NCBI RefSeq assembly: GCF_003057745.1
Contig: NZ_QBJD02000018.1
Coordinates: 1 to 64,000, forward strand
DNA: 64,000 nucleotides
Reading direction: 5' to 3'
DNA from: Enterobacter sp. RIT418
Lineage (GTDB): Bacteria > Pseudomonadota > Gammaproteobacteria > Enterobacterales > Enterobacteriaceae
The position numbers and the translations under genes are program-made. Below the pieces are notes generated by a model. The model saw nothing but the letters and a program-made list of their open reading frames with translations, searched no databases and was not told the origin of the DNA. Of this stretch, positions 37,676-49,846 are shown piece after piece (the stretch's first letter is position 1; each line of letters begins with the position of its first letter).

Positions 37676-39094
37676 TCACCCCTGACGATAACCGCCGCCC
37701 AGCGCGGAGGTGAGCTGCAGGGTGGCGTCCAGGTACTGCTCCTTTAAGGCCAAGCCGGCGATCTTTTCCTGAAGCACCGGGATTTTCGCCTCGCTGACGC
37801 GCGATCCCGCAATCAGCCCTGCGCTAAAGCGCGCCTGCGCAAGCGCAACCACCCGCGCGGCGTCGCGCTCTACGCGCTGATGCTGCTGACTTTTGCGGGT
37901 TAAGGTCTCAACTTCACTGGCGGTGCGCGCCACCTGGTTTACCGCATCCACCACCGCCTTGTTGTAATCCGCAACGCTGAGGTTGTTTTGCGCCTGGGCG
38001 ATATCCAGCTGCGCGTTGAGGCGACCGCTGTCGAAAATCGGCAGCGTGAAGCCTCCCGTCACGCCCATCTGCTGCGCGGAATGGCGAAACAGATCGCTCA
38101 GGTGCAGCGCATCCTGCTGCAAAAATGCCATCAGGTTAACATCGGGGTAGAACGCCGCCCTGGCCGCATCGACGTCATTCATCGACGCTTCGATATACCA
38201 GCGGGCTTCCTGAAGATCGGGGCGACGCGCCAGCAGCTCGTAGCCAAGCGTCGTAGGCAAAGACGCCTCAACGGTCGGCAGCTCGCGGCGCGTGAGCGTC
38301 ACCGATGCCGTATTGGTCAGCGCCTGGAGCCGCGCTTCAATGGCCTTCATCTTGCCCGCGGCGTCGGCCATGCGCTCTTCGGTTTTGCCTGCGTCAATGT
38401 CGGTTTCGACACCTTGAACGGACGAGGCGATCCCGTGCTGATACAGCTGTTTATCCGCCGAGATAATATTATTCTGCTCCTGGCGAATATCGCTCAGCAC
38501 GCCGTAGATTGCCGCCTGCGTTTGCCACTCCCAGTAGAGCCGCGCCACGCTGGTCGCGAGCAGCTGGCGGGTCTGCTCCAGCTCCGCCTTTTGCGCGTTT
38601 ACTTTACCTATTCGCGCCGCAACCCGGTCGCGGTTTTTCCCCCAGAGATCCAAATCCCAGCCCGCCGTCAGGCCGAACGTGCCGTTGGTGTACCACGGGC
38701 CGGTGGTCCCCGCCGCTGGATCGGTCAGCGCAAACGGCCCCATTAAGCCTTCTGCAGACATTTTCTGGCGCTCAACGTCAGCAGAAAAATCAATCTCGGG
38801 GCCGTCGGCGGCCATCGCGGCTTTCGCCTGCGCTTCGGCAAGCGTAATGCGCTGCCGGGCAATCGCCATATCCGGCGCATCGCCTAGGGCTTTCGCAACC
38901 AGTGAATTTAGAAGAGGATCGTTATAGTCCTTCCACCACGCGCTTTTCGGCCAGTCGGCGCGGTTCAGATGTGCGTTAACGCCAGCGGCAACCGGCTGCG
39001 TTTTGATCGCGGTAATCGTGGGATGCTGCGGCGCGCACGCCGCCAGCGTGAAGACCAGAGGCGTCGTCAGGGCTAAAAGAAAAGAACGTTTCAT
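37676..39094 (-). CDS. mdtQ: Outer-membrane efflux lipoprotein MdtQ, intact
   Basis: 472 residues from ATG 39094. Lipoprotein signal with lipobox LAAC, then two outer-membrane efflux protein repeats (TolC fold) with ALGDAPDMAIARQRITLAEA and LLARRPDLQEARWYIEASMN, as in NodT-type factors. It would form the outer-membrane channel for a tripartite pump; no partner pump is adjacent. In E. coli K-12 the same locus (yohG) is a pseudogene, whereas here the frame is complete. Confidence 0.93.
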   Translation of the reverse strand: MKRSFLLALTTPLVFTLAACAPQHPTITAIKTQPVAAGVNAHLNRADWPKSAWWKDYNDPLLNSLVAKALGDAPDMAIARQRITLAEAQAKAAMAADGPEIDFSADVERQKMSAEGLMGPFALTDPAAGTTGPWYTNGTFGLTAGWDLDLWGKNRDRVAARIGKVNAQKAELEQTRQLLATSVARLYWEWQTQAAIYGVLSDIRQEQNNIISADKQLYQHGIASSVQGVETDIDAGKTEERMADAAGKMKAIEARLQALTNTASVTLTRRELPTVEASLPTTLGYELLARRPDLQEARWYIEASMNDVDAARAAFYPDVNLMAFLQQDALHLSDLFRHSAQQMGVTGGFTLPIFDSGRLNAQLDIAQAQNNLSVADYNKAVVDAVNQVARTASEVETLTRKSQQHQRVERDAARVVALAQARFSAGLIAGSRVSEAKIPVLQEKIAGLALKEQYLDATLQLTSALGGGYRQG

Positions 39095-39308
39095 CACGTC
39101 AGGCACTCAAAAATGAAAGGCGCAAATTACGCCGGGTGCCATTCTTTTTTTTAGTAACCCGTGGCAATCCACACGTTGTCATACAATCACATAACCGGAA
39201 AATTATTTATCAAATCAATCAATAGATTAAACGCATTCTCGGCAATTATGATTTAGCGCGCCGAGGGGCTGCTACACTTTATGTGACAAACATGCACAGG
39301 AGAGGCAA

Positions 39309-39392
39309 ATGAAGATATTACTTTGGATTATTTTGATTATTTTTCTGATTGGGCTGTTGGTGGTAACCGGCGTATTCAAGATGATATTTTGA
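39309..39392 (+). CDS. yohP: 27-residue membrane protein YohP
   Basis: AGGAGAGG precedes ATG 39309. The peptide begins MKILLWIILIIFLIGLLVV and ends TGVFKMIF, nearly identical to E. coli YohP, with the same place between mdtQ and dusC. A single membrane helix. In E. coli its mRNA is known to be delivered to the membrane without the usual signal-recognition route; the cell function is unknown. A terminator follows at once. Confidence 0.93.
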   Translation: MKILLWIILIIFLIGLLVVTGVFKMIF

Positions 39393-39395
39393 GTG

Positions 39396-39425
39396 AACGG
39401 CCCGGCATTGCGCCGGGCCGTTTCG
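39396..39425. terminator. Terminator between yohP and dusC
   Basis: AACGGCCCGGC (39396-39406) and GCCGGGCCGTT (39412-39422) pair over 11 bases. A short T run follows on the yohP side; it may serve dusC as well. Confidence 0.85.
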
Positions 39426-40358
39426 TTATTTGGACTGGATCACGCTGGCAATATCGGCCGAGGTTTGCAGCGTGCGGATCTCCTGAAAAAGGCCCAGCGC
39501 TTCGCTGTACTCCTTACGCAGATAGCTCAGCCACTGCTTAATGCGCGCAACGTGATACAACCCGGTATCACCCTGCTTTTCGAGACGGCTGTATTTCTGC
39601 AGCAGCGTGACGACGTCCGCCCACGGCATGCGCGGCTCGTTATATTTCACTACCCTGCTCAGGTTCGGCACGTTCAGCGCGCCGCGGCCTATCATCACCG
39701 CATCGCAGCCCGTCGCCTTCAGGCAGGCCTGCGCGCTGTCATAATCCCAGATTTCGCCGTTGGCAATCACGGGAATGGAAAGCCGCTTGCGGATTTCGCC
39801 AATCGCCTGCCAGTTAATGCGTTCGGCCTTATAGCCATCTTCTTTGGTACGGCCATGCACCACCAGCTCGGTGGCGCCCGCCTGCTGTACCGCATCGGCA
39901 ATCTCAAACTGCCGCGCGTCGCTGTCCCAGCCCAGCCGCACCTTAACCGTGACCGGCAGATGAGACGGCACCGCCTCACGCATCGCTTTTGCGCCGCGAT
40001 AGATAAGCTCCGGATCTTTCAGCAGGGTCGCGCCGCCGCCGCTGCCGTTCACCAGCTTCGAGGGGCAGCCGCAGTTGAGATCGACGCCGTAAGAGCCCAG
40101 CTCAACCGCGCGGGCGGCGTTTTCCGCCAGCCATTCCGGATACTGCCCCAGCAGCTGGATGCGCACCAGCGTGCCGGAGGTAGTACGGCTCTGGCGATGC
40201 AGCTCCGGGCAGAGCCGATAGAACGATTTTGCCGGCAGTAGCATATCCACCACGCGTAAAAACTCCGTCACGCAGAGATCGTAATCATTTACCTCGGTCA
40301 GCAGCTCGCGCACGAGCGAGTCGAGCACGCCTTCCATAGGGGCCAGCAAAACACGCAT
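39426..40358 (-). CDS. dusC: tRNA-dihydrouridine(16) synthase
   Basis: 310 residues from ATG 40358. FMN-dependent Dus enzyme: [20 protein letters not shown] at the start, catalytic Cys in [23 protein letters not shown] contacts in [12 protein letters not shown] and [22 protein letters not shown]. DusC reduces U16 of tRNA; the choice of DusC over DusA/B rests on position and overall match to E. coli. Confidence 0.95.
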   Translation of the reverse strand: MRVLLAPMEGVLDSLVRELLTEVNDYDLCVTEFLRVVDMLLPAKSFYRLCPELHRQSRTTSGTLVRIQLLGQYPEWLAENAARAVELGSYGVDLNCGCPSKLVNGSGGGATLLKDPELIYRGAKAMREAVPSHLPVTVKVRLGWDSDARQFEIADAVQQAGATELVVHGRTKEDGYKAERINWQAIGEIRKRLSIPVIANGEIWDYDSAQACLKATGCDAVMIGRGALNVPNLSRVVKYNEPRMPWADVVTLLQKYSRLEKQGDTGLYHVARIKQWLSYLRKEYSEALGLFQEIRTLQTSADIASVIQSK

Positions 40359-40536
40359 ATCAGTACCTGTAAAAAAAGACGCGCTATAGTTGCATGTAAA
40401 CTGAACCCTGTCTATTTGTGGAAATGCCCGACGTTCCGTTTTGGAATGTCTGGTATGCTCAAAATTCATGTTGTGATCCGTGGCACATTTCAGGGTTTAA
40501 TTGTATGATGAATGCGTTTCAGCAAGGACTTTCACC

Positions 40537-40935
40537 ATGAGTAAATCATTGAATATCATCTGGCAATATCTGCGCGCATTCGTTCTGATTTATGCCTGTC
40601 TGTACGCCGGGATCTTCCTCGCCTCCCTGCTGCCTATCACCATTCCCGGCAGCATTATCGGGATGCTGATCCTCTTCGTGCTGCTGGCGCTGCAGGTTAT
40701 TCCGGCGAAATGGGTTAACCCAGGCTGCTTCGTGCTTATCCGCTACATGGCGCTGCTGTTCGTGCCCATCGGCGTGGGGGTCATGCAATATTACGATTTG
40801 CTGATGGCACAGTTCGGGCCTATCGTCGTCTCCTGCGCGGTCAGCACGCTGGTGGTCTTCGTGGTGGTGAGCTGGAGTTCGCACATCGTTCACGGTGAAC
40901 GCAAAGTGGTCGGGCAGAAAGGAACCAAACAATGA
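40537..40935 (+). CDS. yohJ: LrgA/CidA-like membrane protein YohJ
   Basis: 132 residues from ATG 40537 (AAGGA upstream). Four helices with [20 protein letters not shown], typical of the LrgA/CidA holin-like family (UPF0299). Overlaps yohK by ATGA. The pair resembles LrgAB, in which the A protein can act as a holin or as part of a small-metabolite transporter. Confidence 0.94.
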   Translation: MSKSLNIIWQYLRAFVLIYACLYAGIFLASLLPITIPGSIIGMLILFVLLALQVIPAKWVNPGCFVLIRYMALLFVPIGVGVMQYYDLLMAQFGPIVVSCAVSTLVVFVVVSWSSHIVHGERKVVGQKGTKQ

Positions 40936-41627
40936 TGGCTAATATCTGGTGGTCGCTGCCGTTAACCCTGGCGGTATTCTTCGCCGCACGCCGGCTTGCG
41001 GCGCGGTTGAAAATGCCGCTGCTTAATCCGCTGCTGGTCGCAATGGTGGTGATAATCCCTTTCCTGCTGCTGACGGGCATCCCCTACGAACGCTACTTTG
41101 CCGGAAGCAAAATTCTCAACGATCTGCTGCAGCCGGCCGTCGTGGCCCTGGCGTTTCCTTTATATGAACAGCTGCATCAGATCCGCGCCCGCTGGAAGTC
41201 CATCATCACCATCTGCTTCGTGGGCAGCCTCGTGGCGATGGTCACGGGGACATCGGTGGCGCTGCTGATGGGAGCATCGCCGCAGATCGCCGCTTCAATC
41301 CTGCCGAAATCGGTCACCACGCCCATCGCCATGGCGGTAGGCGGCAGCATCGGGGGGATCCCCGCCATCAGCGCCATGTGCGTGATTTTCGTCGGCATCC
41401 TCGGCGCGGTGTTTGGCCATACCCTGCTTAACGTGATGAAAATCCACACGAAAGCGGCGCGTGGCCTGGCAATGGGTACCGCCTCGCACGCGCTGGGTAC
41501 CGCGCGCTGCGCCGAAGTAGACTACCAGGAGGGGGCATTTAGCTCGCTGGCGCTGGTCATCTGCGGGATTATCACCTCGCTGATTGCGCCGTTTGTCTTC
41601 CCGGTTATCCTGGCGGTAGTGGGCTAA
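40932..41627 (+). CDS. yohK: LrgB/CidB-like membrane protein YohK
   Basis: 231 residues; starts in the ATGATG at 40932, overlapping the yohJ stop. LrgB family: [40 protein letters not shown] and [20 protein letters not shown]. Partner of YohJ, and first gene upstream of cdd; in E. coli yohJ-yohK-cdd are linked to uridine/cytidine uptake and use. Confidence 0.95.
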   Translation: MMANIWWSLPLTLAVFFAARRLAARLKMPLLNPLLVAMVVIIPFLLLTGIPYERYFAGSKILNDLLQPAVVALAFPLYEQLHQIRARWKSIITICFVGSLVAMVTGTSVALLMGASPQIAASILPKSVTTPIAMAVGGSIGGIPAISAMCVIFVGILGAVFGHTLLNVMKIHTKAARGLAMGTASHALGTARCAEVDYQEGAFSSLALVICGIITSLIAPFVFPVILAVVG

Positions 41628-41652
41628 AATTTGCGATGCGTCGCGCAAATTT
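41627..41652. promoter_or_regulatory. Inverted repeat between yohK and cdd
   Basis: AAATTTGCG and CGCAAATTT flank an eight-base spacer, starting on the last base of yohK. It could end yohJK transcription or be part of the CytR-controlled region upstream of cdd. No strong T run follows. Confidence 0.5.
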
Positions 41653-41681
41653 CATTTTGATTTCATAAGTTGCATAAATTA

Positions 41682-41731
41682 TGTGATTAATATCACAAAT
41701 AAGACCTTAGCGGCTCCGTACACTACCGATC
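41682..41731 (+). promoter_or_regulatory. CRP-dependent cdd promoter
   Basis: TGTGA-TTAATA-TCACA (41682-41697) is a perfect CRP core. TACACT (41719-41724) is the likely -10, giving a start near 41731 and placing CRP at -41.5 (class II). E. coli cdd is activated by CRP and repressed by CytR, which agrees. Confidence 0.8.
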
Positions 41732-41755
41732 CATTAACCGTTATGAGGCAATGCC

Positions 41756-42640
<885 letters not shown>

Positions 42641-42647
42641 TCCTGTC

Positions 42648-42667
42648 GGCGGGCAGAAATGCCCGCC
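42648..42667 (+). other. Hairpin after cdd
   Basis: GGCGGGCA and TGCCCGCC with a GAAA tetraloop, eight bases after the cdd stop. A stable mRNA-end structure; T run lacking. Confidence 0.6.
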
Positions 42668-42735
42668 CCTGTGATGAAAAACCCTTCAGTTGATTCTCTG
42701 TTTCTTGCGCTTACCGGGCGGGTAAAGTAGCCTGA

Positions 42736-43480
<745 letters not shown>

Positions 43481-43496
43481 CCCTACACTCGCGATG

Positions 43497-43527
43497 CTGT
43501 AGGCCCGCTAAGCGCAGCGCCATCGGA
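43497..43527. repeat. Single REP-type unit after sanA
   Basis: TGTAGGCCCGCTAAGCGCAG followed by CGCCATCGG, the common enterobacterial REP half. Confidence 0.6.
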
Positions 43528-43528
43528 C

Positions 43529-43560
43529 AAAAAAGGCCCGCTACGTGAGCGGGCCTTTTC
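43529..43560. terminator. Bidirectional terminator between sanA and mglC
   Basis: AAAAGGCCCGCT (43531-43542) and AGCGGGCCTTTT (43548-43559) pair perfectly over 12 bases, with A and T runs on either side. Confidence 0.9.
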
Positions 43561-43572
43561 ATTTTTAAGCAC

Positions 43573-44583
43573 TTATTTCTTACGCGCGTACTTCAGTGAA
43601 TCCAGGGCAACCGCGAAGATGATAATCGCGCCCTTGATGATGTACTGCCAGTACGGGTTCACGCCGATGTAGGTCAGCCCGTAGTTGATGACGGTAAAGA
43701 TAATCACACCGGTCACCACGCCAATTACCGTACCGACACCGCCGCTGAAGGAGACGCCACCCACCACGCAGGCTGCAATCGCATCCAGCTCGTACATGAA
43801 GCCAAGGTTGTTGGTCGCCGAACCGATGCGCCCTGCTTCCAGCATCCCGCCGAAGGCGTAGAACACGCCGGACAGGGCATAAATCATCAGCAGGTTCAGC
43901 GCAACGTTTACGCCGGACACTTTCGCCGCTTCCGGGTTACCTCCGATGGCGAAGATATTTTTGCCGAAGCGGGTTTTGTTCCACAGCACCCAGACGAAGG
44001 CCACCGCAATCAGCGCATAGAACGTAATGTACGACAGGCGGAAGCTGCCGAGCGCCACGAAGCCCTGGGTGAAGGTCGAGAAGCCGCTGTCGAAGCCGGA
44101 AATCGGCGACGCGCCCACGAAGTCGTAATACAGGGAGTTGATGCCGTAAACGATAATCATCGTGCCGAGGGTGGTGATGAACGGCGTCACGTTGAGGTAG
44201 GCGATGATAATACCGTTGATCAGGCCAATCACCGCGCCGATGGCGCATACGATCAGGATCACCACGAAAATCGGCATGGTCGCCATTTCCGGGAACACCT
44301 TGTTGGCATTTTCCATCGACTGCAGCAGCGTGGCGGCGATAACCGCCGCGAGGCCAACCTGACGCCCGGCCGAAAGGTCCGTCCCCTGGGTAACGATAAG
44401 CCCCGCCACGCCCAGCGCGATGATAATACGCACGGAGGACTGGGTCAGAATGTTACTCAGGTTCAGCAGGCTTAAGAACGTAGGGTCCTGGAAAATAATA
44501 ATGGCCAGCAAAACTAAAAGAACGACGTAAATACCGCCTTCTTTCAGATAAGTGAGAAAACTTTTTTTATTTAACGCACTCAT
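43573..44583 (-). CDS. mglC: Galactose/methyl-galactoside importer, permease MglC
   Basis: 336 residues, E. coli length. About ten membrane helices; RbsC/MglC family motifs GLIVTQGTDLSAGRQVGLAA and AVGGVSFSGGVGTVIGV in reverse context. Last gene of mglBAC; starts 15 bases after mglA. Confidence 0.96.
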   Translation of the reverse strand: MSALNKKSFLTYLKEGGIYVVLLVLLAIIIFQDPTFLSLLNLSNILTQSSVRIIIALGVAGLIVTQGTDLSAGRQVGLAAVIAATLLQSMENANKVFPEMATMPIFVVILIVCAIGAVIGLINGIIIAYLNVTPFITTLGTMIIVYGINSLYYDFVGASPISGFDSGFSTFTQGFVALGSFRLSYITFYALIAVAFVWVLWNKTRFGKNIFAIGGNPEAAKVSGVNVALNLLMIYALSGVFYAFGGMLEAGRIGSATNNLGFMYELDAIAACVVGGVSFSGGVGTVIGVVTGVIIFTVINYGLTYIGVNPYWQYIIKGAIIIFAVALDSLKYARKK

Positions 44584-44598
44584 GAGGAGCCCCTGATC

Positions 44599-46119
44599 TT
44601 AAAGGTGCAAAGACGCAAGACGCAAAATTTCGTTTTGCGTTGTCGTTTTGGTGTCAACAATACCGGCAACGAGACCATTGCTCATTACCAGAATACGATC
44701 CGTGATCCCTAACAGTTCCGGCATTTCGGAAGAGATAATAATGATCCCTTTATTCTTTTTCGCCAGCTCGGCAATCAGCTGGTAAATTTCGAATTTTGCC
44801 CCTACGTCGATGCCGCGCGTTGGCTCGTCCAGCATCAGAATTTCCGGCTGGGTTAATAGCCAGCGGCCAATAATGACTTTCTGCTGATTACCGCCGGAAA
44901 GAGAGCCAATCTGCGTGCGGTGGCCCGGCGTTTTTACGCGCATTGAGTCAATCACCCACTGGGTATCGCTCTTCATGCGGGAATTATCCAGCAGTCCAAT
45001 TTTGCTCTTGTAGTTACGAATATTCGAAATTAACGAGTTAAAGTTAATATCCAGATACGCATAAATACCGGTTGAGCGGCGCTCTTCCGTCACCAGCGCA
45101 AAACCGTTATTAATGGCTTCGTTGGCGTTGTGGTTATTAATTTTCTTGCCGTGCAGCGTAATCGTGCCGCCGGACTTCTCGCGAATGCCAAACAGGGTTT
45201 CGACGATATCGGTACGCTTGGCGCCCACCAGCCCGGCAATACCCAAAATTTCGCCCTTGTGCAGGTCGAAGGAGACGTCGCGAATGGACGGCTGGCGCAG
45301 CGAGGTCAGGTTGCGCACCTCGAGGATCACCTCTCCCGGCGTGTTCTCTTTGTCCGGGAAGCGCTGGTTCAGGGAGCGGCCGACCATCATGGCGATGATC
45401 TTGTCCATATCCAGCCCTTCCAGCGGCTGGGTAGCAATCCACTGGCCGTCGCGCAGAATGGTGATTTCGTCGCACAGCTGGAAAATCTCTTCCATCTTGT
45501 GGGAGATATAAACAATCCCGCAGCCGCGATCCTTCAGCTTGCGAATAATGGTGAAAAGGTGGTTAACCTCTTTTTCCGTTAATGACGAGGTCGGCTCATC
45601 CATAATGACGATTTTGGCATCATAGGAGAACGCTTTCGCAATTTCGATCATCTGCATCTGGGAAACGGATAATGTTCCGACGCGGGCGCGCGGATCGATA
45701 TCAATATCCAGCTCGTCAAAGATGGCTTGGGTGTCGCGGTACATTTTGTCCTGATCGACAAAGACACCTTTGGTTGGATAACGGCCCAGCCACATATTGT
45801 CCATAACCGAGCGTTGCAATACCAGGTTTAGCTCCTGGTGAACCATCGAGATACCGTTTTCCAGCGCTTCTTTCGCCGAATGGAAATCGATCTCTTTTCC
45901 CTGAAAAAGAATACTGCCAGAATCTTTTTGATAGATCCCAAAAAGACATTTTAATAACGTTGATTTACCGGCGCCGTTCTCCCCCATAAGTGCATGAATA
46001 GAGTGGGGACGTACCTTTAAATTAACATTATCAAGCGCCTTAACGCCGGGAAAAGACTTGTTGATACCGCTCATTTCTAACAAGTATTCGCCTGACGACT
46101 GAGTAGGTGTGCTGACCAT
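44599..46119 (-). CDS. mglA: Galactose/methyl-galactoside importer, ATPase MglA
   Basis: 506 residues from ATG 46119. Two fused ABC domains: the first has [20 protein letters not shown] and [14 protein letters not shown]; the second, as in all sugar ATPases of this type, has a degenerate Walker A ([20 protein letters not shown], no GKS) but a good signature [15 protein letters not shown] and [13 protein letters not shown]. Energises MglC. Confidence 0.97.
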   Translation of the reverse strand: MVSTPTQSSGEYLLEMSGINKSFPGVKALDNVNLKVRPHSIHALMGENGAGKSTLLKCLFGIYQKDSGSILFQGKEIDFHSAKEALENGISMVHQELNLVLQRSVMDNMWLGRYPTKGVFVDQDKMYRDTQAIFDELDIDIDPRARVGTLSVSQMQMIEIAKAFSYDAKIVIMDEPTSSLTEKEVNHLFTIIRKLKDRGCGIVYISHKMEEIFQLCDEITILRDGQWIATQPLEGLDMDKIIAMMVGRSLNQRFPDKENTPGEVILEVRNLTSLRQPSIRDVSFDLHKGEILGIAGLVGAKRTDIVETLFGIREKSGGTITLHGKKINNHNANEAINNGFALVTEERRSTGIYAYLDINFNSLISNIRNYKSKIGLLDNSRMKSDTQWVIDSMRVKTPGHRTQIGSLSGGNQQKVIIGRWLLTQPEILMLDEPTRGIDVGAKFEIYQLIAELAKKNKGIIIISSEMPELLGITDRILVMSNGLVAGIVDTKTTTQNEILRLASLHL

Positions 46120-46157
46120 AATTATACCTTGTTGGCCTCGCATATCGCGTTATAAAA

Positions 46158-46177
46158 GGGCGCAACGAATTGCGCCC
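46158..46177 (-). other. Hairpin between mglB and mglA
   Basis: GGGCGCAA and TTGCGCCC around CGAA. It sits where a processing or stability hairpin would let mglB be made in excess over mglAC. Confidence 0.65.
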
Positions 46178-46198
46178 AGTGAAGACATTTCAAATAAC

Positions 46199-47197
46199 TT
46201 ATTTACCGATAAACTCGGCCAGGTTGGACTGGTCTACGCCCACGTAAGGTACGCGAACGATTTTATTTTCAATTTTCCAGCTGGTGCCGTCTGCCGCGCC
46301 TTTGCCGTCGGCCAGGTTTTTCGCCAGGTCGAAGGTGGCTTTCGCCTGGTTGTTAGCATCGTTCAGCACGGTACCGGCCATCGCGCCGGATTTCACCAGC
46401 GCCAGCGCTTCCGGCAGCGCATCCACGCCGAACACAGGAATAGAAGATTTATTGTGTGCTTTCAGCGCTTCAACCGCGCCCATTGCCATCGCATCGTTGT
46501 TGGCGATAACCACTTCGATTTTGTTGGCGTTCGGGCCGGACAGCCATGCGTCCATCTTATCTTTTGCCTGGGCGGTGTCCCACATGGCGGTATCGAGCGC
46601 CAGCTGCTGGGTTTTCAGGCCTTTGTCGTTCAGCTCTTTGATCACGTAGGTGGTACGCGCTTCAGCGTCCGGGTGGCCCGGCTCGCCCTTCAGCAGCACA
46701 AACTGAATCTGCCCGTCTTTGTTCAGATCCCAGTTCGGGTTCGCCGCCCAGTGTTTCGCAATCAGGTCGCCCTGAATAATGCCGGACTCTTTAGAGTCGG
46801 TGCCGACGTAGTACGCTTTATCGTAGCTATCCAGCGCCTTGCGGGAAGGTTCTTTGTTAAAGAAGACGATCGGCACGTTTTGGCCGCGCGCTTTTTCAAT
46901 TACCGTGCCTGCTGCAGCCGGGTCAACCAGGTTGATTGCCAGCGCTTTCACGCCTTTTGCCAGCAGCACGTCAATCTGATCGTTTTGTTTGGACTGATCG
47001 TTCTGGGAGTCATTCATCAGCAGCTGTACGTCTGGCGCCGCTTTCGCATCTTTCTCGATGGCTTTACGCACAACGGACATAAAGTTGTCGTCGTACTTAT
47101 AGATGGTCACACCAATACGGGTATCCGCGGCGTGCGCAGCGGCACCAAAAAGCATGCTTGCCATAACAGCAGACAGAGTTAACACCTTCTTATTCAT
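46199..47197 (-). CDS. mglB: Periplasmic galactose/glucose-binding protein MglB
   Basis: 332 residues, E. coli length. Signal peptide [20 protein letters not shown] and on, cut after AHA. The calcium loop DLNKDGQIQ and sugar contacts ([27 protein letters not shown]) are present. It feeds MglAC and, with the Trg receptor, chemotaxis to galactose. Confidence 0.97.
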   Translation of the reverse strand: MNKKVLTLSAVMASMLFGAAAHAADTRIGVTIYKYDDNFMSVVRKAIEKDAKAAPDVQLLMNDSQNDQSKQNDQIDVLLAKGVKALAINLVDPAAAGTVIEKARGQNVPIVFFNKEPSRKALDSYDKAYYVGTDSKESGIIQGDLIAKHWAANPNWDLNKDGQIQFVLLKGEPGHPDAEARTTYVIKELNDKGLKTQQLALDTAMWDTAQAKDKMDAWLSGPNANKIEVVIANNDAMAMGAVEALKAHNKSSIPVFGVDALPEALALVKSGAMAGTVLNDANNQAKATFDLAKNLADGKGAADGTSWKIENKIVRVPYVGVDQSNLAEFIGK

Positions 47198-47412
47198 GGT
47201 ATCTCCGGTTTTTTTTATGCAGGGTAGTTCTGATGAATAACGATCGGCGGGCAGATGTTAAAGAAACGTTACCGATCGCCGAAGTTCACTTATAAAATGC
47301 TTATCTTCCGTGGTCTGTAACGCTCCAGAAATGCGTTTTTTTGGATGTTTCCGGCACGTTTGCTATGGTCAAAGTGAATAATCACCGTTACATAGCGTTT
47401 CAGCCCCTAAAA

Positions 47413-47479
47413 CGCTGACATCATAGTCAGCAGCTTGTTAAGATACTGTGAATTTACTCACAGATTGAAAACGGTTACA
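47413..47479 (-). promoter_or_regulatory. mglBAC promoter with CRP site and gal operator
   Basis: Read leftward: the gal operator TGTAACCGTTTTCA (47466-47479, centre about -59.5), a perfect CRP core TGTGA-GTAAAT-TCACA (47447-47462, centre -41.5), and -10 TATGAT (47420-47425) give a start near 47413. About 215 bases of leader separate it from mglB. GalS/GalR repression and CRP activation are known for E. coli mgl and fit this layout. Confidence 0.85.
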
Positions 47480-47492
47480 TCACACCGTGTAA

Positions 47493-48515
47493 TCAGTTAG
47501 TGATCGAAACCACAGTTTGCCGAATGGATACCGAATGACGCCGCACTAAAGTCGGCATAAAACAGTGCGTTGCGCCCCGATCCTGCAGCCCTGCCGCCCC
47601 CTGTAACGCCAGCTCTGTAGCCAGTTTCGCCATCGAAGCAATCGGGTAGCGCACCGTCGTCAGCTGCGGGTCGGTGTAACGGGCAATGGGGATGTCGTCA
47701 AAACCGATCAGCGACAAATGCTGCGGCACCACAATGCCGTTATCCTTCAGCGCGGTGAGCGCCCCTGCCGCCATGCTGTCGTTGTAGGCAAAAACGGCCG
47801 TCAGCTGCAGGTTGCGGCCCAGCAGCTCTACCATCGCCGCCTCGCCCCCCTGCATGTCCGGCGTACCGGTTCCCGTCCAGCTCTCAAGCGGCGTGATGCC
47901 GTGCTCTTTCAGGGCGGTTTGCCACCCCTCGCGGCGCATGTCATCGTCTTCGATACGGTGGCTGGAGGCCAGATATCCGACGCGCTGATGTCCGTTGTTG
48001 ATCAGCATCCGCGTCGCCATCATCGCGCCGCTGACGTTGTCCAGCCCCACGCAGCGGTGCGCGTAGCCGGGCACGATGCGGTTGATCAGCACCATGCCGG
48101 GGATCTGCTCCATAAAGCCGGAGAGCTCTTCGTCGCTAAGGGCTTTTGAGTGGACGATCAGGGCGTTACAGCGCTGGCGAATCAGCACCTCAATGGCATG
48201 CCGCTCTTTTTCAGCCTCGTGGTAGCTGTTGCCGATCAGCACGTACTTTCCGTGCTGCTGGGCAACAACGTCCACCGCCTTAACCAGCGCGCCGAAAAAG
48301 GCGTCGGAAACGTCCATCACCACCACGCCAATGGTATCGCTCACCTGCGTGGCCAGCGCCTGCGCGTTGGCGTTGGGCCGATAGCCCAGCTGCGAAACGG
48401 CTTTCATCACGGTTTCGCGGGTTTCAGGGCTGACGAGCGCGCTGTTGTTCAGCACGCGAGAAACGGTAGCAACGGAAACGCCCGCCAGACGGGCGACGTC
48501 ACGAATGGTGATCAT
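47493..48515 (-). CDS. galS: Galactose-responsive repressor GalS
   Basis: 340 residues from ATG 48515; the frame is open further upstream but the LacI-type start [20 protein letters not shown] is the family N-terminus. Core sugar-binding domain follows ([40 protein letters not shown]). Represses mgl and itself in the absence of galactose. Placed upstream of mglB on the same strand, as in E. coli. Confidence 0.95.
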   Translation of the reverse strand: MITIRDVARLAGVSVATVSRVLNNSALVSPETRETVMKAVSQLGYRPNANAQALATQVSDTIGVVVMDVSDAFFGALVKAVDVVAQQHGKYVLIGNSYHEAEKERHAIEVLIRQRCNALIVHSKALSDEELSGFMEQIPGMVLINRIVPGYAHRCVGLDNVSGAMMATRMLINNGHQRVGYLASSHRIEDDDMRREGWQTALKEHGITPLESWTGTGTPDMQGGEAAMVELLGRNLQLTAVFAYNDSMAAGALTALKDNGIVVPQHLSLIGFDDIPIARYTDPQLTTVRYPIASMAKLATELALQGAAGLQDRGATHCFMPTLVRRHSVSIRQTVVSITN

Positions 48516-48625
48516 ATTCACCATCCTTAAAAGAATTGCAGCAACGCACGGACACCCCCTGTGTTTAGCAAGGAGGCTATTCTGGCAGCACGAGAAAAGG
48601 GACTGCGTGAAGAAGCTCACACAGA

Positions 48626-48672
48626 TGAAAACGCTTACATCCGTTTTGTTAATGATTGTGATCCAGATCGTT
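48626..48672 (-). promoter_or_regulatory. galS control region: gal operator and CRP-like site
   Basis: TGAAAACGCTTACA (48626-48639) matches the gal operator found in front of mgl at 11-12 of 14 positions. TGTGA-TCCAGA-TCGTT (48657-48672) is a one-sided CRP match whose far end touches the yeiB stop. Autoregulation of galS with CRP activation is known in E. coli. Confidence 0.65.
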
Positions 48673-49828
48673 ATCTGGATGTATTACGCAATGATACACC
48701 CGCAGCACGCGCGGTTAATTGCCGCCACGCCCACTCCAGCGGCCCCTGGCGGAAATAGCGCAGCCAGAAAACGGAAAACAGCACGTTAACAATCCAGACA
48801 GGAATAACGAACGCCAGCAGCGCAAGCCGGTTGAATTTCATAAAGAGGCCGAATTGATAAAACAGGGTGGTGCAAATCAGCGTTTGCAGAATGTAATTGC
48901 TTAACGCCATGCGGCCCACGCAGGCCACGGCAGCCACCGCGCGCAGGCGGGACAGCTGCGGCCAGAAGCCGTACATCAGCGCCGCGTAGCCTATCGTCTG
49001 GAACGGGGCGCTTAGCTCGCGCGGAGCCTGAAGCAAAAACGCGCACCAGCGATAGTCCCAGTGAAGATGCCATTGCGCTATCACCGCCGGAAGATTGATC
49101 AGCACGCCGAGCAGCACCAGCCCCGCGCCGACGCGACGGTAGTGCCGCAGGCTAAATTCCCCCTTCAGCCAGCCGGTGCGCATCAGGGATGCGCCCATCA
49201 GCATCATCCCCGCAAGCTGCCAGCCGTACTGCGCGCCGAGCGCCAGAAGATTATCCCCCAGCATATCCGCGCGGTTGCTTATCGCTTCCGTTCCACCCTT
49301 CAGCTTCCAGAACTGTTCATACTGGAGGTTGGCGGCGTCCGGGACCCACGAGCGGTTCGTTGCATCACCTGAAATCAGCCCAAGCAGCAGCAATACGCCA
49401 AGCCCCATGACGTAAAGCATTACGCCGGTGTTAAACAGGCTTTTGACGCTGTGCGCATCGCGTATCAGGCGCCAGCAAATCAGCCCTACCAGGCCGTAGG
49501 CCAGCAGAATATCCCCGTCCCAGAAGAACAGGCCATGAATAAACCCGAGGATGACCAGCAGCGTCAGGCGCGACTGGATCCAGCGCGTGCCCCGCTTGAG
49601 CAAAAGCTGCAGGCCCGCGCCAAACAGCAGCGCGAAGAGCGTCAGGAATTTGACCTGCGCAAAGAGATCGAGCACCGCCCACGTCCAGGCATCGCTGGGG
49701 GTGATGTCGCCATACCAGGCGGGATTAAGATAGGCGGCCTTTGGCAAACCAAAGGCGCTGATATTCAGCAGCAGGATACCGAGAATGGCGACGCCGCGAA
49801 CAAAATCGAGCGTGACGTTTCGCTCCAT
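48671..49828 (-). CDS. yeiB: DUF418 membrane protein YeiB
   Basis: 385 residues, E. coli length. Eight or more membrane helices; start [20 protein letters not shown] is the hallmark of the family; C-terminal DUF418 with [20 protein letters not shown]. Function unknown. It follows folE after 18 bases and is probably transcribed with it. Confidence 0.94.
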   Translation of the reverse strand: MERNVTLDFVRGVAILGILLLNISAFGLPKAAYLNPAWYGDITPSDAWTWAVLDLFAQVKFLTLFALLFGAGLQLLLKRGTRWIQSRLTLLVILGFIHGLFFWDGDILLAYGLVGLICWRLIRDAHSVKSLFNTGVMLYVMGLGVLLLLGLISGDATNRSWVPDAANLQYEQFWKLKGGTEAISNRADMLGDNLLALGAQYGWQLAGMMLMGASLMRTGWLKGEFSLRHYRRVGAGLVLLGVLINLPAVIAQWHLHWDYRWCAFLLQAPRELSAPFQTIGYAALMYGFWPQLSRLRAVAAVACVGRMALSNYILQTLICTTLFYQFGLFMKFNRLALLAFVIPVWIVNVLFSVFWLRYFRQGPLEWAWRQLTARAAGVSLRNTSR

Positions 49829-49846
49829 GGTCCCTGCCCTGTCTGA

